From: Hyperoplus lanceolatus
Lineage: Eukaryota > Chordata > Actinopteri > Uranoscopiformes > Ammodytidae
NCBI GenBank assembly: GCA_026929865.2
Contig: CM049395.1
Location: 31,861,501 to 31,925,500, forward strand
DNA: 64,000 nucleotides
Direction: 5' to 3'
The notes below the pieces were generated by a model, which made no database searches, was not told the DNA's origin, and was given only the letters and a program-made list of their open reading frames with translations. How positions within the stretch are numbered: the first letter of the stretch is position 1; each line of letters opens with the position of its first letter. Of this stretch, positions 36,925 through 64,000 are shown piece by piece. Both the position numbers and the translations under genes were made by a program.

Positions 36925-37674
36925 GTTCGGTCAACACATACAGTATAAAGTACAAGGTATGTGTGATTTCAGTGGGTGGCTAACTGTAGACTAGAGAGAA
37001 TATGGTTCACAAGGCGCGCAACTGAAGAAAATGGATTGAGTGCTTAAATAAATCATTGGTATTGAGTTTTGTCTGGGCCGAGACTGATGAATCTGTCTGA
37101 ATGATACATTTGTTACTATCTAATCGCATATTGGTATAAGTGTGTGTAAGTTAGGTGATAAGCCAAAACAAATCGCAGATGGGGTGGGGATTATTGTTGC
37201 ATCTTTCTCTCCTTTGTGTCCTTTATGTACAACATGTGTCTCCCTGAGTAGTGTCCAATGATACATTTTTAGAAATGGAGGACTATTTTTTCCAAGAAAC
37301 ACATCTAATGCTGGAAGTTATGAATACCACTGGCCCTTTAGGTTTTTCACCCAGCTTATTCGTAATATCTTCTTTTGTTTAGTTTTTTCTAGATTTTATC
37401 AGATAATGATGTTAGTAGTAGCATCAGTTGCTGGCTGTAGAAGTTGATGATGATGATCCATCATAGTTGTTTCTTAATTATCCACGAACACAAACACATC
37501 CCAGTCTCCATTGCCCTAAACTTGAGTCAAGATTCGAAACATATTTTGAAATGTAGGTCGAGACCTTGTACAAAGTTTTTCAAGGCACTTGGTATGCTGC
37601 TCACCGATACTTTTATACTGACGCACCTCATATTACCATTAGCATATTCATGTTAGGTATAGGTTAGTCCCTGC

Positions 37675-38655
37675 TAGGGCTGGGCGATATGACGATATCA
37701 TATCGTGGACGATATGAAAGTGTCTACCGGGAGAGATTTGGCCATACCGTTTATATCGCGGAGAAAAAAGTTCATGTGGCGGGAGCATATATGGAGCGGG
37801 AGGCAGCTGTCCCTCCGAGTCCCTATACTTACACTGCAGTTACACCGCCGCGCCACATGGGGGCTCTGCAGCAGAGTTCTGGGCTGCAATACAGCTTCTC
37901 TACCCTCAACAGAAGAAGCCTCATCTGTTGCTCTAGCTGTCGGTGCGCCGTCACTAAAGTTAACAAACCAACTCCGTGTCACGGTGGCAGAGCAGCTGGT
38001 TTTAACGGTCAAAAATGTCATCGGGCAAAGGAAACTTGCTTGCTGCTTCAGCGTGCTGTTGCCGTGACGCAGAGTTGGCTTGTTTTAAGCCGCAAACTAC
38101 ATGGGTTAGCTCTCGTGAGCTAGCTGGCTAATAATGACATCTTTAGCCTACTCGGGGCTTCACCCCCGTGCTGTTATTGTTGGAGACAGCCAGCAAGGCT
38201 GGTTTTATGTAATTTTAAAACATGTCAAACTTGAAAATATTATTTATGTTGAAGCTGGAGTTAAAGTATTACCAGACATTTGCTCATTAGTTAATTTTGA
38301 CAGCTTTTTTAAATGAAGATGAGCGAATACTGCAGGAAAATTCAAGTCTTTCATTATTTTGATATAGGCTACTATAAATTGGAAAATGTAGGCTCTTTGG
38401 TTGATGCTGTCATTTTTATTTTGTGCTGACTGACTAAAGCCAGACTGGTGTGGTATTTTGCACCAGTTTCTCTTTTGTATGGAAATTTAAGTTCCAAGCA
38501 AAAGATGAAAATAATCTAATTTGATTAAAGTTCAGTATGGTTATTGTAATCCATTGAATTTTAAGGAAAAATACTATATTGTGATATATATCCATATCGT
38601 GATATAAAATTACCTATATCGTGATATAGGATTTGGTCCATATCGCCCAGCCCTA
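37675..38655. mobile_element. hAT-type non-autonomous DNA transposon
   Basis: The terminal inverted repeats TAGGGCTGGGCGATATG are identical for 17 bp at both ends. An exact 8-bp duplication GTCCCTGC lies at 37667-37674 and 38656-38663, the hallmark of hAT insertions (known). Length 981 bp. The interior has two overlapping open frames but no hAT catalytic signature, so it would need transposase from elsewhere. The AT-rich ends repeat ATATCG motifs. The perfect duplication and ends suggest a fairly young insertion. Confidence 0.88.
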
Positions 38656-39828
38656 GTCCCTGCCTAGCATGGCATAAAGTGCGAACGATGACATTGCTAT
38701 TTCCATTTTCTACCCATTGATCCTCTGGTCTACACAGCTAATATAATTATGATCTGTTACATTGGTCTCATTGCTCATTTTAAAGGTAAATAGTGATCGT
38801 GGATGGATAAAACATCCGTGCCCTGCCCTCCCCCTGTTTGACAAGTGCTTCACTTTGAAGGTTTAATTATGAAGTCAAGGAGAATTATTCTGAAGGCAAA
38901 AATAGGTGTCATAGCTGCAGCTAAACCTTTACTATTTTCACTGAAAAAGCAGCGCACTGTCACGCAGTAACCTTGATGTTTGTTTGAAAGTAGTTTTAGA
39001 TGTGCATTCTACAAAGCTGAGACACTTCAGAAGTCCCATCTCAGTAATTATTTAGTAGGAATATTCTGTACGCCTCTAGATTGGAAATATAGACACAAAT
39101 ATAATAAAAGGCTACTGTGGTTTAAGAGTTTTCCCAAAGGTGATTTATTTCATTTTATTTGAATAGTTGTAAAGGTAGCCACTTTTGCGATGTTGTTGAG
39201 AATTAGCACTTTCTTTAAATTCTGAAGTGAAACCTACATGTCACAACATTAATTCTCCCACAATTTTCAGCCAAATCTTTACAAAAGCTCCAATGTGAAA
39301 TGTAAACAGCTAACTGTAAGTCTGCCAACATCAATGATGATTCACAAATCCTTAATCCAACCAAATCCTGGAACCTGCTGCTTAAAACTTCTTTCATTTC
39401 ATCATGGTTGTTCCAAGTCACAATGTCTAGCTCTGTTTGTGTTGCCAGGTTTATCATAATTCTTGCATTTTAATCCGTATGAATCTAATTTATCAGATCT
39501 GCTGAGATCTCTAGAGACTGTCTACACAACAAAACATATTTGAACTCTTAATAATGTGTCTGCATTTGGTAATGTTTATGGTACAAAAATTATATAGCCT
39601 TATTCAAACCTGTTTTGCAACACATGTTCTAGTCTTCATTACAAATGCATTATAATAGGTGAACCATGGATGTTTTGTTACCTTTGGCAGCGATTAATAT
39701 AAACTGCAAATCAAATAGTTCTGTGTTATTTGGAGACTCATAGAGGGAATGGATCATTTGTGGGGAACACCATGTTTATTGTAACCTTGTTAGACGCTTT
39801 GTGCAGACGCTATATGATGGGTGGTTGA

Positions 39829-39870
39829 AAGATAAAATTGACTTTATTAGTCCCAGAGGGAACATTTCTT
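39829..39870 (-). repeat. Possible retroposon 3' tail fragment
   Basis: The minus strand reads GGGACTAATAAAGTCAATTT with a downstream ATCTTTCAA, resembling the 3' tail of fish LINEs or SINEs. It is too short to classify. Confidence 0.25.
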
Positions 39871-40809
39871 TCAGACTATGAAGAAAGCACTGCTGCCTGC
39901 TTAAGTATGGAAACACAAAAACAAATTGACAGCAATAAAGGGACCCATAGTTAATTAGAAATACAATGTCTGTTGACAAAAGGTTAATGCATCCTAACTA
40001 TCTCCTATGATACAGAAACACATTTGCTCCATCTTAGAGCAATTAAAGTGCATGTTCAGTGCTAATTGTGCTACAATTAGTCAAAGGCCAAACGAGCTGG
40101 TATAGTAGAAACATTTGCTGCGGGGCCAACGATAAATATGAAACTTGGCAAAGTCTAAAGATGGTTGCCTGTTCCTCTATGGAAATTGTTGGCTCCTTTT
40201 TTTGTGTCTTTGTGTTGACTTCTTTTGATTTTAATTTTGGATGCTTGGAGTTTAGAAAATACAGCCAAGTCGGACTCGGGACCAGCAGTAACTCCACTAC
40301 ATGTTAGCTCAAGTGTGTCAAGTGTTTGGCTGCAGAAACGTGGAAGACCTCGTCATCATTTGGCTGAAAACAGCAAGTCATGTTTAGAGATCCCAGCTCT
40401 CTACATTGGAAGACCAGACCATCGTCTCTCAACAATGTTTCATGACCTGATGCCACTATAAAAGGCACCAAAAAGCCGAACGCCCACCACCACCACCACC
40501 CCTCTGGGCTAACTAGAAGCAGATGCTTGGCGAGTGAGGCTTCCTATGGCGTGTGTTTATGTTCTTGAGCACATTCCTACTCACCTCCTACACGTGTCTG
40601 CCCTGCTGTGGCCGTCTCTCTCTGTGCTGGATGGATGTCTATACAGCTGGAGCCCAGAGAAGTGAGAGCCTGCACTAGTAGAGCCTCCAATGAGAGCCCC
40701 AATGGTGAGTTTCATTGGCCCAGGGTTCTCTTGAACTCAAAACAGCTGGAAATAGTTCCCTTTGTCACGTTTTGCTTTGCACAAAAACCCCTCGTGGAAG
40801 TGACTGAAG

Positions 40810-41985
40810 CAGTGTTAATTTCGTAGACTAAGACTATGACGAAAAATATTCGTCTACGAACCTTTTTCACGGACGTAAACTAAATAAAAACTAAATAAAA
40901 AGGCAGATGTGATGACGAAGACTGAGACTAATTTAACTGACACTATAGTCTACGAATAGGAACTAGACGAAACTGTTAGGGCGGGACGAATGGAGAAGAG
41001 ATCCAATCAGAACTACTCTTTTTGTGGGACAAGTTGGGAAGAAATCCAATCAGTGCAAAGCAGCGAATGCAACCCTGTGTCGGTGAAAATCGACGGGAGA
41101 CCGCACAGGTGTGAGCGGGTGGAGTGAGCCGCTGTGCTGAAAAACGACAAAAATGATAGTCAGGGATATCCTGCCCGTTAACGATGTCTAGGGGAACGCT
41201 AAGTTCCGCGATCTGTTTGTAGTAGGCTCTGTCTCGAGTTTGAATACACAGAGCCATGTGAAACTGCCGCCTCCGTCCGTTAGTTTCTGTTTTTAAGTTA
41301 CATCAACTCCGACGCATGGACAGCATTCAATTAAAACCTCTAATTGTATTATCTAAAAGGCTTTGATGCAAAGAAGTCCGAACACACACAGCGGCAGCAG
41401 TGTTGCTTAAAGGAAGGCGCAGTTGCTCAAATTTATCAGCACCTCAACTGCGTGCTGCTGCTGCTGCCCAGGGCGCCTTAACGATCTCGGGGCCCGTTTC
41501 AAGACCTAGTGTGGGGCCCCCACTTTTTAAAATATTTTCTTTATTTAATTTTTTTTATAAATAATGCTTGTGCATGCTCCCTGCAAAAGAAAAAGATTGT
41601 GAATCAAGTTGGTTCATAGACATATCATGAGATAATGGACCCCCGGGCACAGGCTCTTAAGCCCCCCTCCCCCTATCCAGTCAGGTACACTGATTTTATG
41701 TGAGATTATTACTAATGAAATAGAATACATGTTTTGTATTACAACCATTAAATCTGTGTCTGTATTGCATATTCAAACCTTAATACCATTCAATGAAGAA
41801 AAACACTTAGTCGACAAAGTCCGCTGTAGATTTAGTCAAACTAAAATCTGCTTATATTTAGTAGACTAGACTAGACTAAGACTAAAATATGTTAGATGAC
41901 TAGAATAGGACTAAGACTAAATGGTGTGATATTCAAAAGACTAAGACTAAGACTAAATCAGAATTTGCTGCCAAAATTAACACTG
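40810..41985. mobile_element. hAT-type non-autonomous DNA transposon
   Basis: The ends share the inverted repeat CAGTGTTAATTT, and an exact 8-bp duplication GACTGAAG flanks the element (40802-40809 and 41986-41993). Length 1,176 bp. The subterminal regions carry repeated GACTAAGACTA motifs on the right and related ones on the left, plausibly transposase-binding arrays. No hAT transposase was recognised inside. A GGGGCCC-rich patch near 41490-41660 looks like separate inserted sequence. Confidence 0.87.
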
Positions 41986-41993
41986 GACTGAAG

Positions 41994-43091
41994 GCCTGTT
42001 ATTGGGTCTGGACATCTTCCTCCCTGATCTCCTACTGTGGTGAGGAGTCAGTGGGTTTGGGGCTGGGAAGCTTTGTCTACGGCTCTGGCACCAATGCTCT
42101 TCATGTGGCCCAGTTTAAAGTTTCTGGGCCTGCGGTGCTTTCCGGTAATGCCTTTTCTCTTGTTTCGCTGGCTCTCACGCTTCTCTCTACCCTGTGTGAG
42201 TATCAGTTAGAGCCCAGAAAATCTGTACATCCAGCTGTGTCATGTCATTAAAGCAAGTTAACCGTCATTTAGGATATTGCAGTCAAATGCTGATTTCAGC
42301 TTTAAAAAGACAAAAAGTGAAGACTTAAAGCACTTTCACTGAATGAACCCCCCCGTTATAAATGATCCAGTAACACATTCATGACATGTGGTCTGTAATG
42401 CTTCAGGACCACTGTGATGGGCTCCAATAAGCCATTTTAAAAGGGGCTGGCGACCTGAGCACATCCTCTCTTAAACATTCACTGCCTTTTTTTTGCTGGG
42501 AGCAATCAGTTGTGACTTCACTCTGGGCGTTTACCTCAAGATCGAGTCAGGCTTTCCCTTCCAGGTCATTCTGCCAGGGCAGAAGTAGGGCAGCCAGCAA
42601 ATTAAGATTTTTGGATTAGAGTACCTCTTAAACTGTGAAGTAGATTTGTATTCTTATGTGTAAGGCACAGTGTGGCTGAATGCCCCTCATCTTTTGGATG
42701 CAGTATCCATTACCTTGGAGGGAGTCCCTGTGATGGTCTGTGCATTGCTTACCACACAAATTATGAGCTTTTCACACGGTAAAAATCATCATTATATTTT
42801 TGCTTACTTTCTATATCTGTAAGGTTACTGTTTCTGCGCAGACTGAACATCTTGTATTTTGTGAGATTCATTTTAAAAGAATGTCTATCGGATCAATTGT
42901 TGTTGTGGGAAGTGGGTACCCAATAATATTGCAAGCCATTACATCGACTGAAGATTTAGTGCAAGTAGGAACGATTAAATATAGTATTCATTTTGTATTC
43001 TGCCTCTTGTGTTTTTAACTTGAACTCAATGCAATGTTGATATCTGTTATGGAAATGTGGGCCAGTGCGGTTTCAGTGGGAGCCCTCCGTA

Positions 43092-43131
<40 letters not shown>

Positions 43132-43669
43132 TCTGTGCCACAGTACTGCTGCTTTGGTTTGCATTGTATTTTTAGCATGCTGACAGCGTGGCAAGGATGA
43201 GTATCATTCTTCAGCCCGTCATGTGGCTCTGCAGTCAGTTTCACGGGGAGGCGTCACTGCAGAGCTTTCCATTGCTTTGTATCCATAAGAACTGAAATGG
43301 ATTTTTCCAACATTTTTATTTTTTACTGTTTACAGCTTTGTCCTTAGTGAGGACTTAACTGTGCTTTTTCTGGGTCAATATACCCACGTCAGGTTTTTTG
43401 GCAGAGTCTCATGCAAAATCCCTGTGGGTGTATAAAGCAGCAGTCATTTGCAAGTAACGAGATAGCCGCTTTACTGGCCGACACCCTGTGTAATACATTG
43501 CATATGATATTGTAGTTAGTTCCCTATATGGACCATGTAGGTTTTGAATGTGGCATATGTGGCTTGGCATACTTGTTCTACTGGGTTGTCCTACGCCACA
43601 ACAGTTTCCGCCTTTCACCGTGACTGTGAAATAGAAGAATGTGACCCCAGGACCTTGTGCTTGCCCCAG
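41994..43669. other. Intron 1 of dennd4c, no gene recognised
   Basis: An open frame at 42051-42251 has no recognisable domain. A short (GT)n tract lies at 43098-43121, followed by (GA)n. Confidence 0.5.
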
Positions 43670-43856
<187 letters not shown>

Positions 43857-43899
43857 GCCAGTGCTTTTGTATTTTGTACCGTGTTCAATTCAAAAGTAT

Positions 43900-45676
43900 A
43901 TGAGCATGTGTCCCACATCCTGTCCTCTGAGTGTTACACCAATGTGTTGTAATGTGAGTGTCCCAGGAACATTTATGAGTCTGCTCTGTGAGTTGGACAG
44001 GAAGTTGAACGTAGACGGTGGTCTTTGGCTCAGGATGCTGTGCAGATGTGCGGCCCTTAAAACTCCTGTGGTCACTCTCAGTTTAACCAATTATTTCTAA
44101 GTTGATGGCTGCCACTATCAAGTATGATTTAAGATGTATGATATGGACTAAATATGAGTGATGTGTGGACTCCAGGCCTTGGCCCACACATCACCCCCTT
44201 CTTATTCTGCCTTCTCAGGGATGACTAGACTAGACATCACAGCAAATTAGCACGTTGTGACTGTCCTATCGTCAGCTTCTCAGAGTGAGTAAGTGATGAG
44301 GTGAGATGCATATGTAATCTGAGAGCTAGAGCAGGAACTTGGTGAACCCATATTTTCTCACCATCTGTCAATAGCTGGGCGTGATAACTTAAAAACAGAA
44401 ACACAAATTGCTTTTTGTTTGGATATAAGCTTGGCTGATTAACCCTGCAAAGAGGATTTCATTATACCGCTAAAACACCCAGCTTTTGTTAGATTTTTGT
44501 TTGCAAAGCATTTTCTCCATCTAATGTCATGGCGGAATAGACATAACCACTCATTAAACAAAAGCTTTATGAATAAATCAATGACAACTGTTAACAATAC
44601 AGATATAAATGAGATTATGTTACAGATTTTGCAGCTTGGATGACAGGAGGAGTTTGAATCTGCATGATTTTATATGGAAGATATCCTGGCTGTTCTTACA
44701 TTGGTGCTTCTTGACAGTCAGTAGTACAGCAACATGTGTCACAAAGAAAGACACTTTAACGTAAAGTTTTCAATAGTGAAGCTGATCAAAAGGCTTTATC
44801 AAGACCCAGAACGTGCAGATGGAGGGGCATCACTGGTAGAGGTGAGACGGGAGAAGGAATGTGTCACTTTGATCTCTGCTTGACTTACAATATTATTCTG
44901 TAAAAGTCCGGAGAGAAAAAGGAGGCCATTCCAGTGGTTTATATACCTGCCATGGAATCTGAGGTCTTTATATCATAACATCACACAAACTGGAATTGGC
45001 AGATTTTTTTCCCTTGCTGACCCAACACTTTTAGACTAGCTGACACACCCTGCTAATTAAAAACCTATTTTTCCCACACCCTCTTTCAGTGTATGGTTTA
45101 AATCACAGATATGTCCAGATGGATCATTCAGAATGAAATTGGGGAGAAACCCTTGGATTACAAAATCTGTTTGGAATGAAATGGCTCTCAGGATGGGATT
45201 CTGTCACCGACGTTGACATTAACTTTGGAACCAAATAAATAGCTTTCAAATCCTATATTTGCCTTCAGTGCAGATGTTTTGTCACTAAAACCTTAAGAAA
45301 TATTTGAATTGTTTCTTATATCTTACCTGTCTACTTGCACATTTCCTGACTGACCAGGACAAGAACAAGAGTGCTGACAGGGGCGAGTTTCATTTTAACC
45401 CACAGAGACAAACTCACTTCCCAGAGGATTGAGTGTCAAGAAGAGGCTGAGTGATGAATCGAGTCACTTAGTGAGACTGAGACTGAAACACACTGTTTGG
45501 CTGACAACGGAATAAAGTCCATTGTAAACAACAATACTTATTTGTTTTTTTTAACTTTCTTTTTTGCTAGACTTTCATGCGAAAAATGCAACCTACTTTG
45601 TCAAAAACAGTTAAGAATATCATGTCATTTCTCTTTAGCCAAACGTAGAACATTTCTTTCAATTTTCACGTATACC
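43900..45676. other. Intron 1 of dennd4c, no gene recognised
   Basis: Read on both strands without finding an exon, RNA gene or repeat boundary. Confidence 0.45.
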
Positions 45677-45684
45677 CTTGAGGG

Positions 45685-45950
45685 GGGTGGGTGTGGGCGA
45701 AGCGGGTAGGGCGGTCGTCCACTGGGTTGCAGGGTTTGAAGGTTCGATCCCCTGCCATATGTCAAAGTGTCCCTGGGCAAGACACTGAACCCTAAATTAC
45801 TCCCCAATAGTTAGCTTGCACACTGTGTGGTAGCTGCTGCTATCGATGAATGGATGTGTGAATGGGTGAATGTGTACAAAACAATGTTAAATGCTTTGGG
45901 TCTGTGAAAAACCAGGAAAAAGCGCTATATAAGTGGAGTCCATTTACCTT
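45685..45950 (+). repeat. tRNA-derived SINE with target-site duplication
   Basis: A tRNA-like head has GCGGGTAGGGCGG and a B box GGTTCGATCCC (about 45741-45751). The body carries GTCCCTGGGCAAGACACTGA and the tail AGCGCTATATAAGTGGAGTC then CATTTACC, as in SINEs widespread in acanthomorph fish (the AFC-like type). CTTGAGGG is duplicated at 45677-45684 and 45951-45958. Confidence 0.85.
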
Positions 45951-46051
45951 CTTGAGGGTCACTGTATATGATCTTGAGAACAAATATATTTTTAAACTTG
46001 GTCTGAAAACTGGATGCTCTGCCCGTCATGGTACAAAAGTCTGGTGTTAGA

Positions 46052-46245
46052 TGGCAAATGGACTGCATTCATACAGCGCTTTTTTATCCAAGTGATCTGA
46101 CTCAAAGCACTTTACAATTTTGATGTTCATTCATCCTTTCACTCACACATTCATACACCTATGGAAGCAGGCTACCACGCAGGGTGCTATCAACTCCACC
46201 CATTGGAAGAAATGTGTGGTTAATTGTACGAGCCACAGCCGCCCC
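46052..46245. repeat. Interspersed repeat sharing the SINE tail in inverted orientation
   Basis: It begins with GCAAATGGACTGCATTCATA then CAGCGCT, the complement of the tail of the SINE 100 bp to its left. It continues with CAAAGCACTTTACAATTTTG and CACTCACACATTCATACACC, a repeat often seen in fish genomes. It ends near GCCGCCCC. Confidence 0.6.
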
Positions 46246-47610
46246 TTACTGTATAACTCTATTTATGTGACATAGTATATTATGTTTTGACATAAGAGGT
46301 AGTGGTTTAGTCATTTCATACGTCAATCTAATGGCCTCATAAGGAACAAAATTCCCCTTAAAATCAAACCAGAGAAACAAAAAAGCACTCCATAAACGAA
46401 GGCGGCAACAAAAAGCTAAGACATCATTTTTGGCCAAGCCTCCAGCAGCTGCTCTTTGTAGATATGCCATAGCTTCTCCTCACACCATTATTTATTTTCT
46501 CAGTTTGGGTATTTGGCCCCAACTGTTTTTGTAGCTTCACACTATGACCTCGGTGATCAGCTCTTCAGTTTTCTTTACGTGGCACTTTGATCGCTGCACA
46601 GCAAACAATCAGTGGACAATTGCAAAACTTGATCATAATAGCACTGACTGAACATGCCTGTCCTTCTAAATTTGTTTGTTTGTTTCTGAAAAATAAGATT
46701 TTAACTGTTGCTGCCTTTGCTTCAATATATTAATAAAGTCTTTAAATGTGCTCCGAGGAACTTTCAGTTTTTGTTAATTCTTGCACCCCCTTTGGACAAA
46801 AGCGGTAGTGTTTTTACTACGCCAGCTATAGTTCCAGGGTGATGACAAAGGCATTAAGAAAAAACTATTTAAAAATAGCATTCTTTGCACTGATGGTCTT
46901 TTTTGCTGTTGAATGTAATTTATGATCATCAGACAAAAAATTAGACTGTTTCAGAAATATTCAAAAGTTCTTCGTAGCACCTTTAATAATCAATACTGAG
47001 GTTTTGTAATAATGCAGAGTTTATTGAGTGTAGCTTTATAATTGAAAAATGTCTATTTTCATTATTCTCTTGCAGAAGTTGACATTTCGGGTAATTTTGT
47101 AGCACTGACTTGTTCAGCCATTCATGTCGGTATTACGTCTCAGTCGTGCTTCTTAAGAAAGAGTTGATGAAGTTGTGCCCTTCTTAGGATAAAGGAAACT
47201 ACCTTAGCTTTTATCACTCTGCTTAATAGGCTTCATAATATCACAGAGCTTATAATAGGCAGGTTCCTTTTTTTTATGTGGGAGTCGGGGCCAACCGGCC
47301 TGTAATTGAGGTAGAATGTCATTTGTGAAGAAACACCTCACTGCTCCCTCTTTAAAATGTACACTCAGGTCTGTGTAGCCAGTCAGGCTTTAGCTGTGCG
47401 GTTTCAGTTTCCAGAATTAGAGAAATGTTCAAAACCCTCAATGCCAACCATGTTGTGTTCTTTTCAGAGCCGCATGTTTTTATCAAAGTGTCCTTGAGCC
47501 AGGACGCTGAACCGTCAGCTGCTGGCCATGTGGACTCAAGTCAATCTGGTCAAAGAGCATCCGCTAACTGCCTTAACTGTAAATGGCTTCTTCCTTGCAC
47601 CTAATGGTAG

Positions 47611-61794
<14,184 letters not shown>

Positions 61795-63284
61795 GTATTC
61801 TGGAATGACGTCACTCTTGACCACTTGAAGCCTAAAGTAATTTATCCATTTGCAGTGTGTTGGAGCCAGACAGCTCGGTCACAGTCACAGAGGGAACAGA
61901 GTGAATAGATGAACGCAGCTGTGTTCTTTTTCCCCGGCAGCCTCCTCAAGCTTCTCACGAGCAAAACAAAACATGTCGGCTATTGACTTCAGTGTCAGGA
62001 CCCAATGTTTTCTCTCTGAAAGAAATGCATCTGAATGACGATTCGCAACAGTGTTTATTGATCGCAGATGGCTTAAGCTTTGCTATTTTAATAGAAGTGA
62101 TCTGTAGGAATGTTTGTGTTGTGTGCATTAGAAGCTAGTCCACTTACTTCTTGAGTGCTTGGTACAGTTATTGGTTCATTGTGCTTTCTCTTGACTAAAC
62201 ACTAGGAAGCACATAATTATTTTTAGAGGGCGGAGAAGTGGCCCACCATGATTTCGAAGCTCACAGTAAGGATTGTAAGACATTTAAACCAAAGCCTTCC
62301 AAACAGTTATTTTGGAGACCTTTTGATGCCGACTGCTGATTTTTACGCCTGCAGATGTTTTGTACTGGCCTTTTCTTTTCTTTTTTACTCTGATGGAGCT
62401 CTTTCTCTGATCATTGGTGGAACAAAGGACTCAATGTATGTCAGTCAGCCTATTATCAAATACAAAATAATTTCTCTACAGGCCTATCGCAGCATGGTTT
62501 TCCAACCCATACCGAGCTCTTTGAAAACTATCACTAACATCATTGATTCTATTATTTTCTACACACATCTGGAAATCACTTAGGGGCAAAATCTCATGTT
62601 CTGTCAGTTTCTTTGAATACTTCTCAGTCAAGGTCCTTTGTCCATTTGTGAACTTGTGTGCACGTTTTAACATTCACCACCAGGCAGCTTTAAACAAAAA
62701 CCTGGAATGGTCGAATCAGAATGTCGGCCATCCAAAAGAGGTTAGGTTTGCTCCACTTTTTCCTAATTTTTTAGACTAGAATCAAGCCAGCTTTAGTCCC
62801 GTTTGTACAGTTACGGTGCATGATTAGAACTAATGAGTCTATAAATCTGTGATACTGTGTAGCACCTCCTCTCTACAGCTGGCCAGCCTCATCAGCAGAT
62901 GGTGTTGTTTAATACATGGGCATTCATAAGTGTCTATCCCCACCTCTGAGTAATACACACAGAAACATTTTGGGTAGGTAGGAAGGCTAAGGGATGGCGA
63001 AGATGCTGGGGTTGAAGGTTCAAGGCTGTTTGCTGACTGAGGGTTAGTCAGTTAGCGGCACAGCTGCTAAATGCTCTGGAGGCTTGAGTGTGTCCTCTGG
63101 ATCTGAGCCTGTGAAAGCTGGTTCACATCACAGCTGAAATGAGTTAGGGTGAAGTCATGACTGCTAGGCTGGGGGATAGCTGGATCCAAGGTTGTGTCAA
63201 GTTTGAGTTATACGATAACACAAACAGCAATCGCTGCATTACATGACATAATGACTGAAGGAGAGATGTAACAGCTAGTACATA
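61795..63284. other. dennd4c intron after the last visible exon
   Basis: The next family exon should read FLRSRDRSHQKFYN or similar. No such sequence is seen on the plus strand here, so the exon lies beyond 64000. Open frames at 62248-62583 and 62543-62779 have no recognisable homology. Confidence 0.55.
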
Positions 63285-63287
63285 GGC

Positions 63288-64000
63288 TGTGTTCGGAATG
63301 CCATACTAACGTCCTACTCATACTCATTTGTATGCGAGTTTGGGTATGTGAGAAATTCCCGGATGAGTACTAACTTCCGGGAAGATTTTGGGTATGAATC
63401 GATTGTATACTTTTCCTACTCAACCGCCCCACAATGCACTGGGTCAATTCTACCCGACCAGGAAAATGAAATATTTTCGAGCAAGTTGCTAGGCAACAAC
63501 ATTGTTTGGGATCCGCGATCTGACAACTGTACGTGCAGTCATTCATAAAACTCTTACAATAGATAAGAGATGAAGATAAATACCTAACAACATTAGAGTT
63601 ACTAAGTGAAATCAGTGATGTGAGTCTGATAGTGGAGAGAGATCAGAACAGATCGCTGTTCCACACACCGCGGCTCGTCCAGCTCAATTCACAGACAGCT
63701 GAGTGCTGTCTGATGAGCCGGACAGAGAGCGTCGGAGGGATCCTCCGCCTCAAAACATAATTATAAAACAAGAGGTCTAAAACACAGATGATGAACACAG
63801 GACTGTAAAAATCTAGTTCAATATCTAACCTGTAGAGGGCGGTTATACGCTAAACAGCGTCTTGACTGCCTGAATCTTATAAGAAGAAGAAGAAATTCTT
63901 CATTGCTTGAGTATACTTCAACTGAAAACGTTTCGACGCAGCTCGCATACACAATCGATCTTTGAGTAGACAGTATGCTGTATATAGATGGTGAGTATGT
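63288..64000. mobile_element. DNA transposon-like repeat cut by the window edge
   Basis: It starts near GGCTGTGTTCGGAATGCCAT then ACTAACGTCCTACT, and near the window end the complement of the sequence again reads CATACTCACC and CATACTGTCTACTC, so the two sides look like inverted arms. This terminus type (GTGTTCGGAATG..) is common in fish repeats. The right end is outside the window. Confidence 0.5.

Noticed and set aside
37689-38123. Open frames of 107-144 codons on both strands
   Set aside because: They lie wholly inside the hAT-type element and have no hAT transposase signature; overlapping frames on both strands suggest GC-rich noncoding sequence.

Overview
The window is vertebrate nuclear DNA, almost certainly from a teleost and probably a percomorph-type fish. 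The signs are genes with many short exons and vertebrate splice sites, proteins close to human orthologues, many long (CA)n tracts, tRNA-derived SINEs with the tail common in acanthomorph fish, and small hAT-like and other DNA transposons. No prokaryotic, organellar or viral gene was recognised. Products and orthology are recognised from memory of the families; no search was run.

Layout. (1) About 0-13.1 kb, minus strand: wdhd1 (And-1/Ctf4), the replisome WD40/SepB/HMG protein. Twenty-four coding exons can be placed, 3,207 nt in all, and every intron phase is consistent. They give the first 1,069 codons; the last exon(s), holding the end of the HMG box, lie beyond position 1. A noncoding first exon sits near 13.0-13.1 kb. 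(2) 13.2-17.0 kb: spacer with one SINE and possibly the socs4 3'UTR. (3) 17.0-19.1 kb, minus strand: socs4, with a single coding exon of 391 codons, a 5'UTR intron and a TATA-like promoter. (4) 19.3-31.8 kb: intergenic DNA with microsatellites and two transposon-like repeats. (5) 31.8-64.0 kb, plus strand: dennd4c. It has a CpG-rich first exon with a YY1-type motif, a first intron of about 15.7 kb full of transposons, and eleven coding exons (47.86-61.79 kb). These encode the MABP domain, the uDENN and cDENN modules and most of dDENN; the rest lies beyond the window.

The three genes have unrelated jobs: replication fork scaffold, E3 ligase adaptor for cytokine/EGF receptor signalling, and Rab10 exchange factor. 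The wdhd1-socs4 neighbourhood is shared with human 14q22, but here both genes lie on the same strand rather than head to head, and dennd4c adjoins them instead of the human neighbours.

I did not find an undescribed biological system. What merits a second look is local: four transposon-like insertions with clean or plausible target-site duplications, a palindromic repeat family with three copies in gene introns, a 140-bp (TG)n placed against a wdhd1 splice acceptor, a candidate GC-AG exon in dennd4c, and lineage-specific changes in socs4 and dennd4c.
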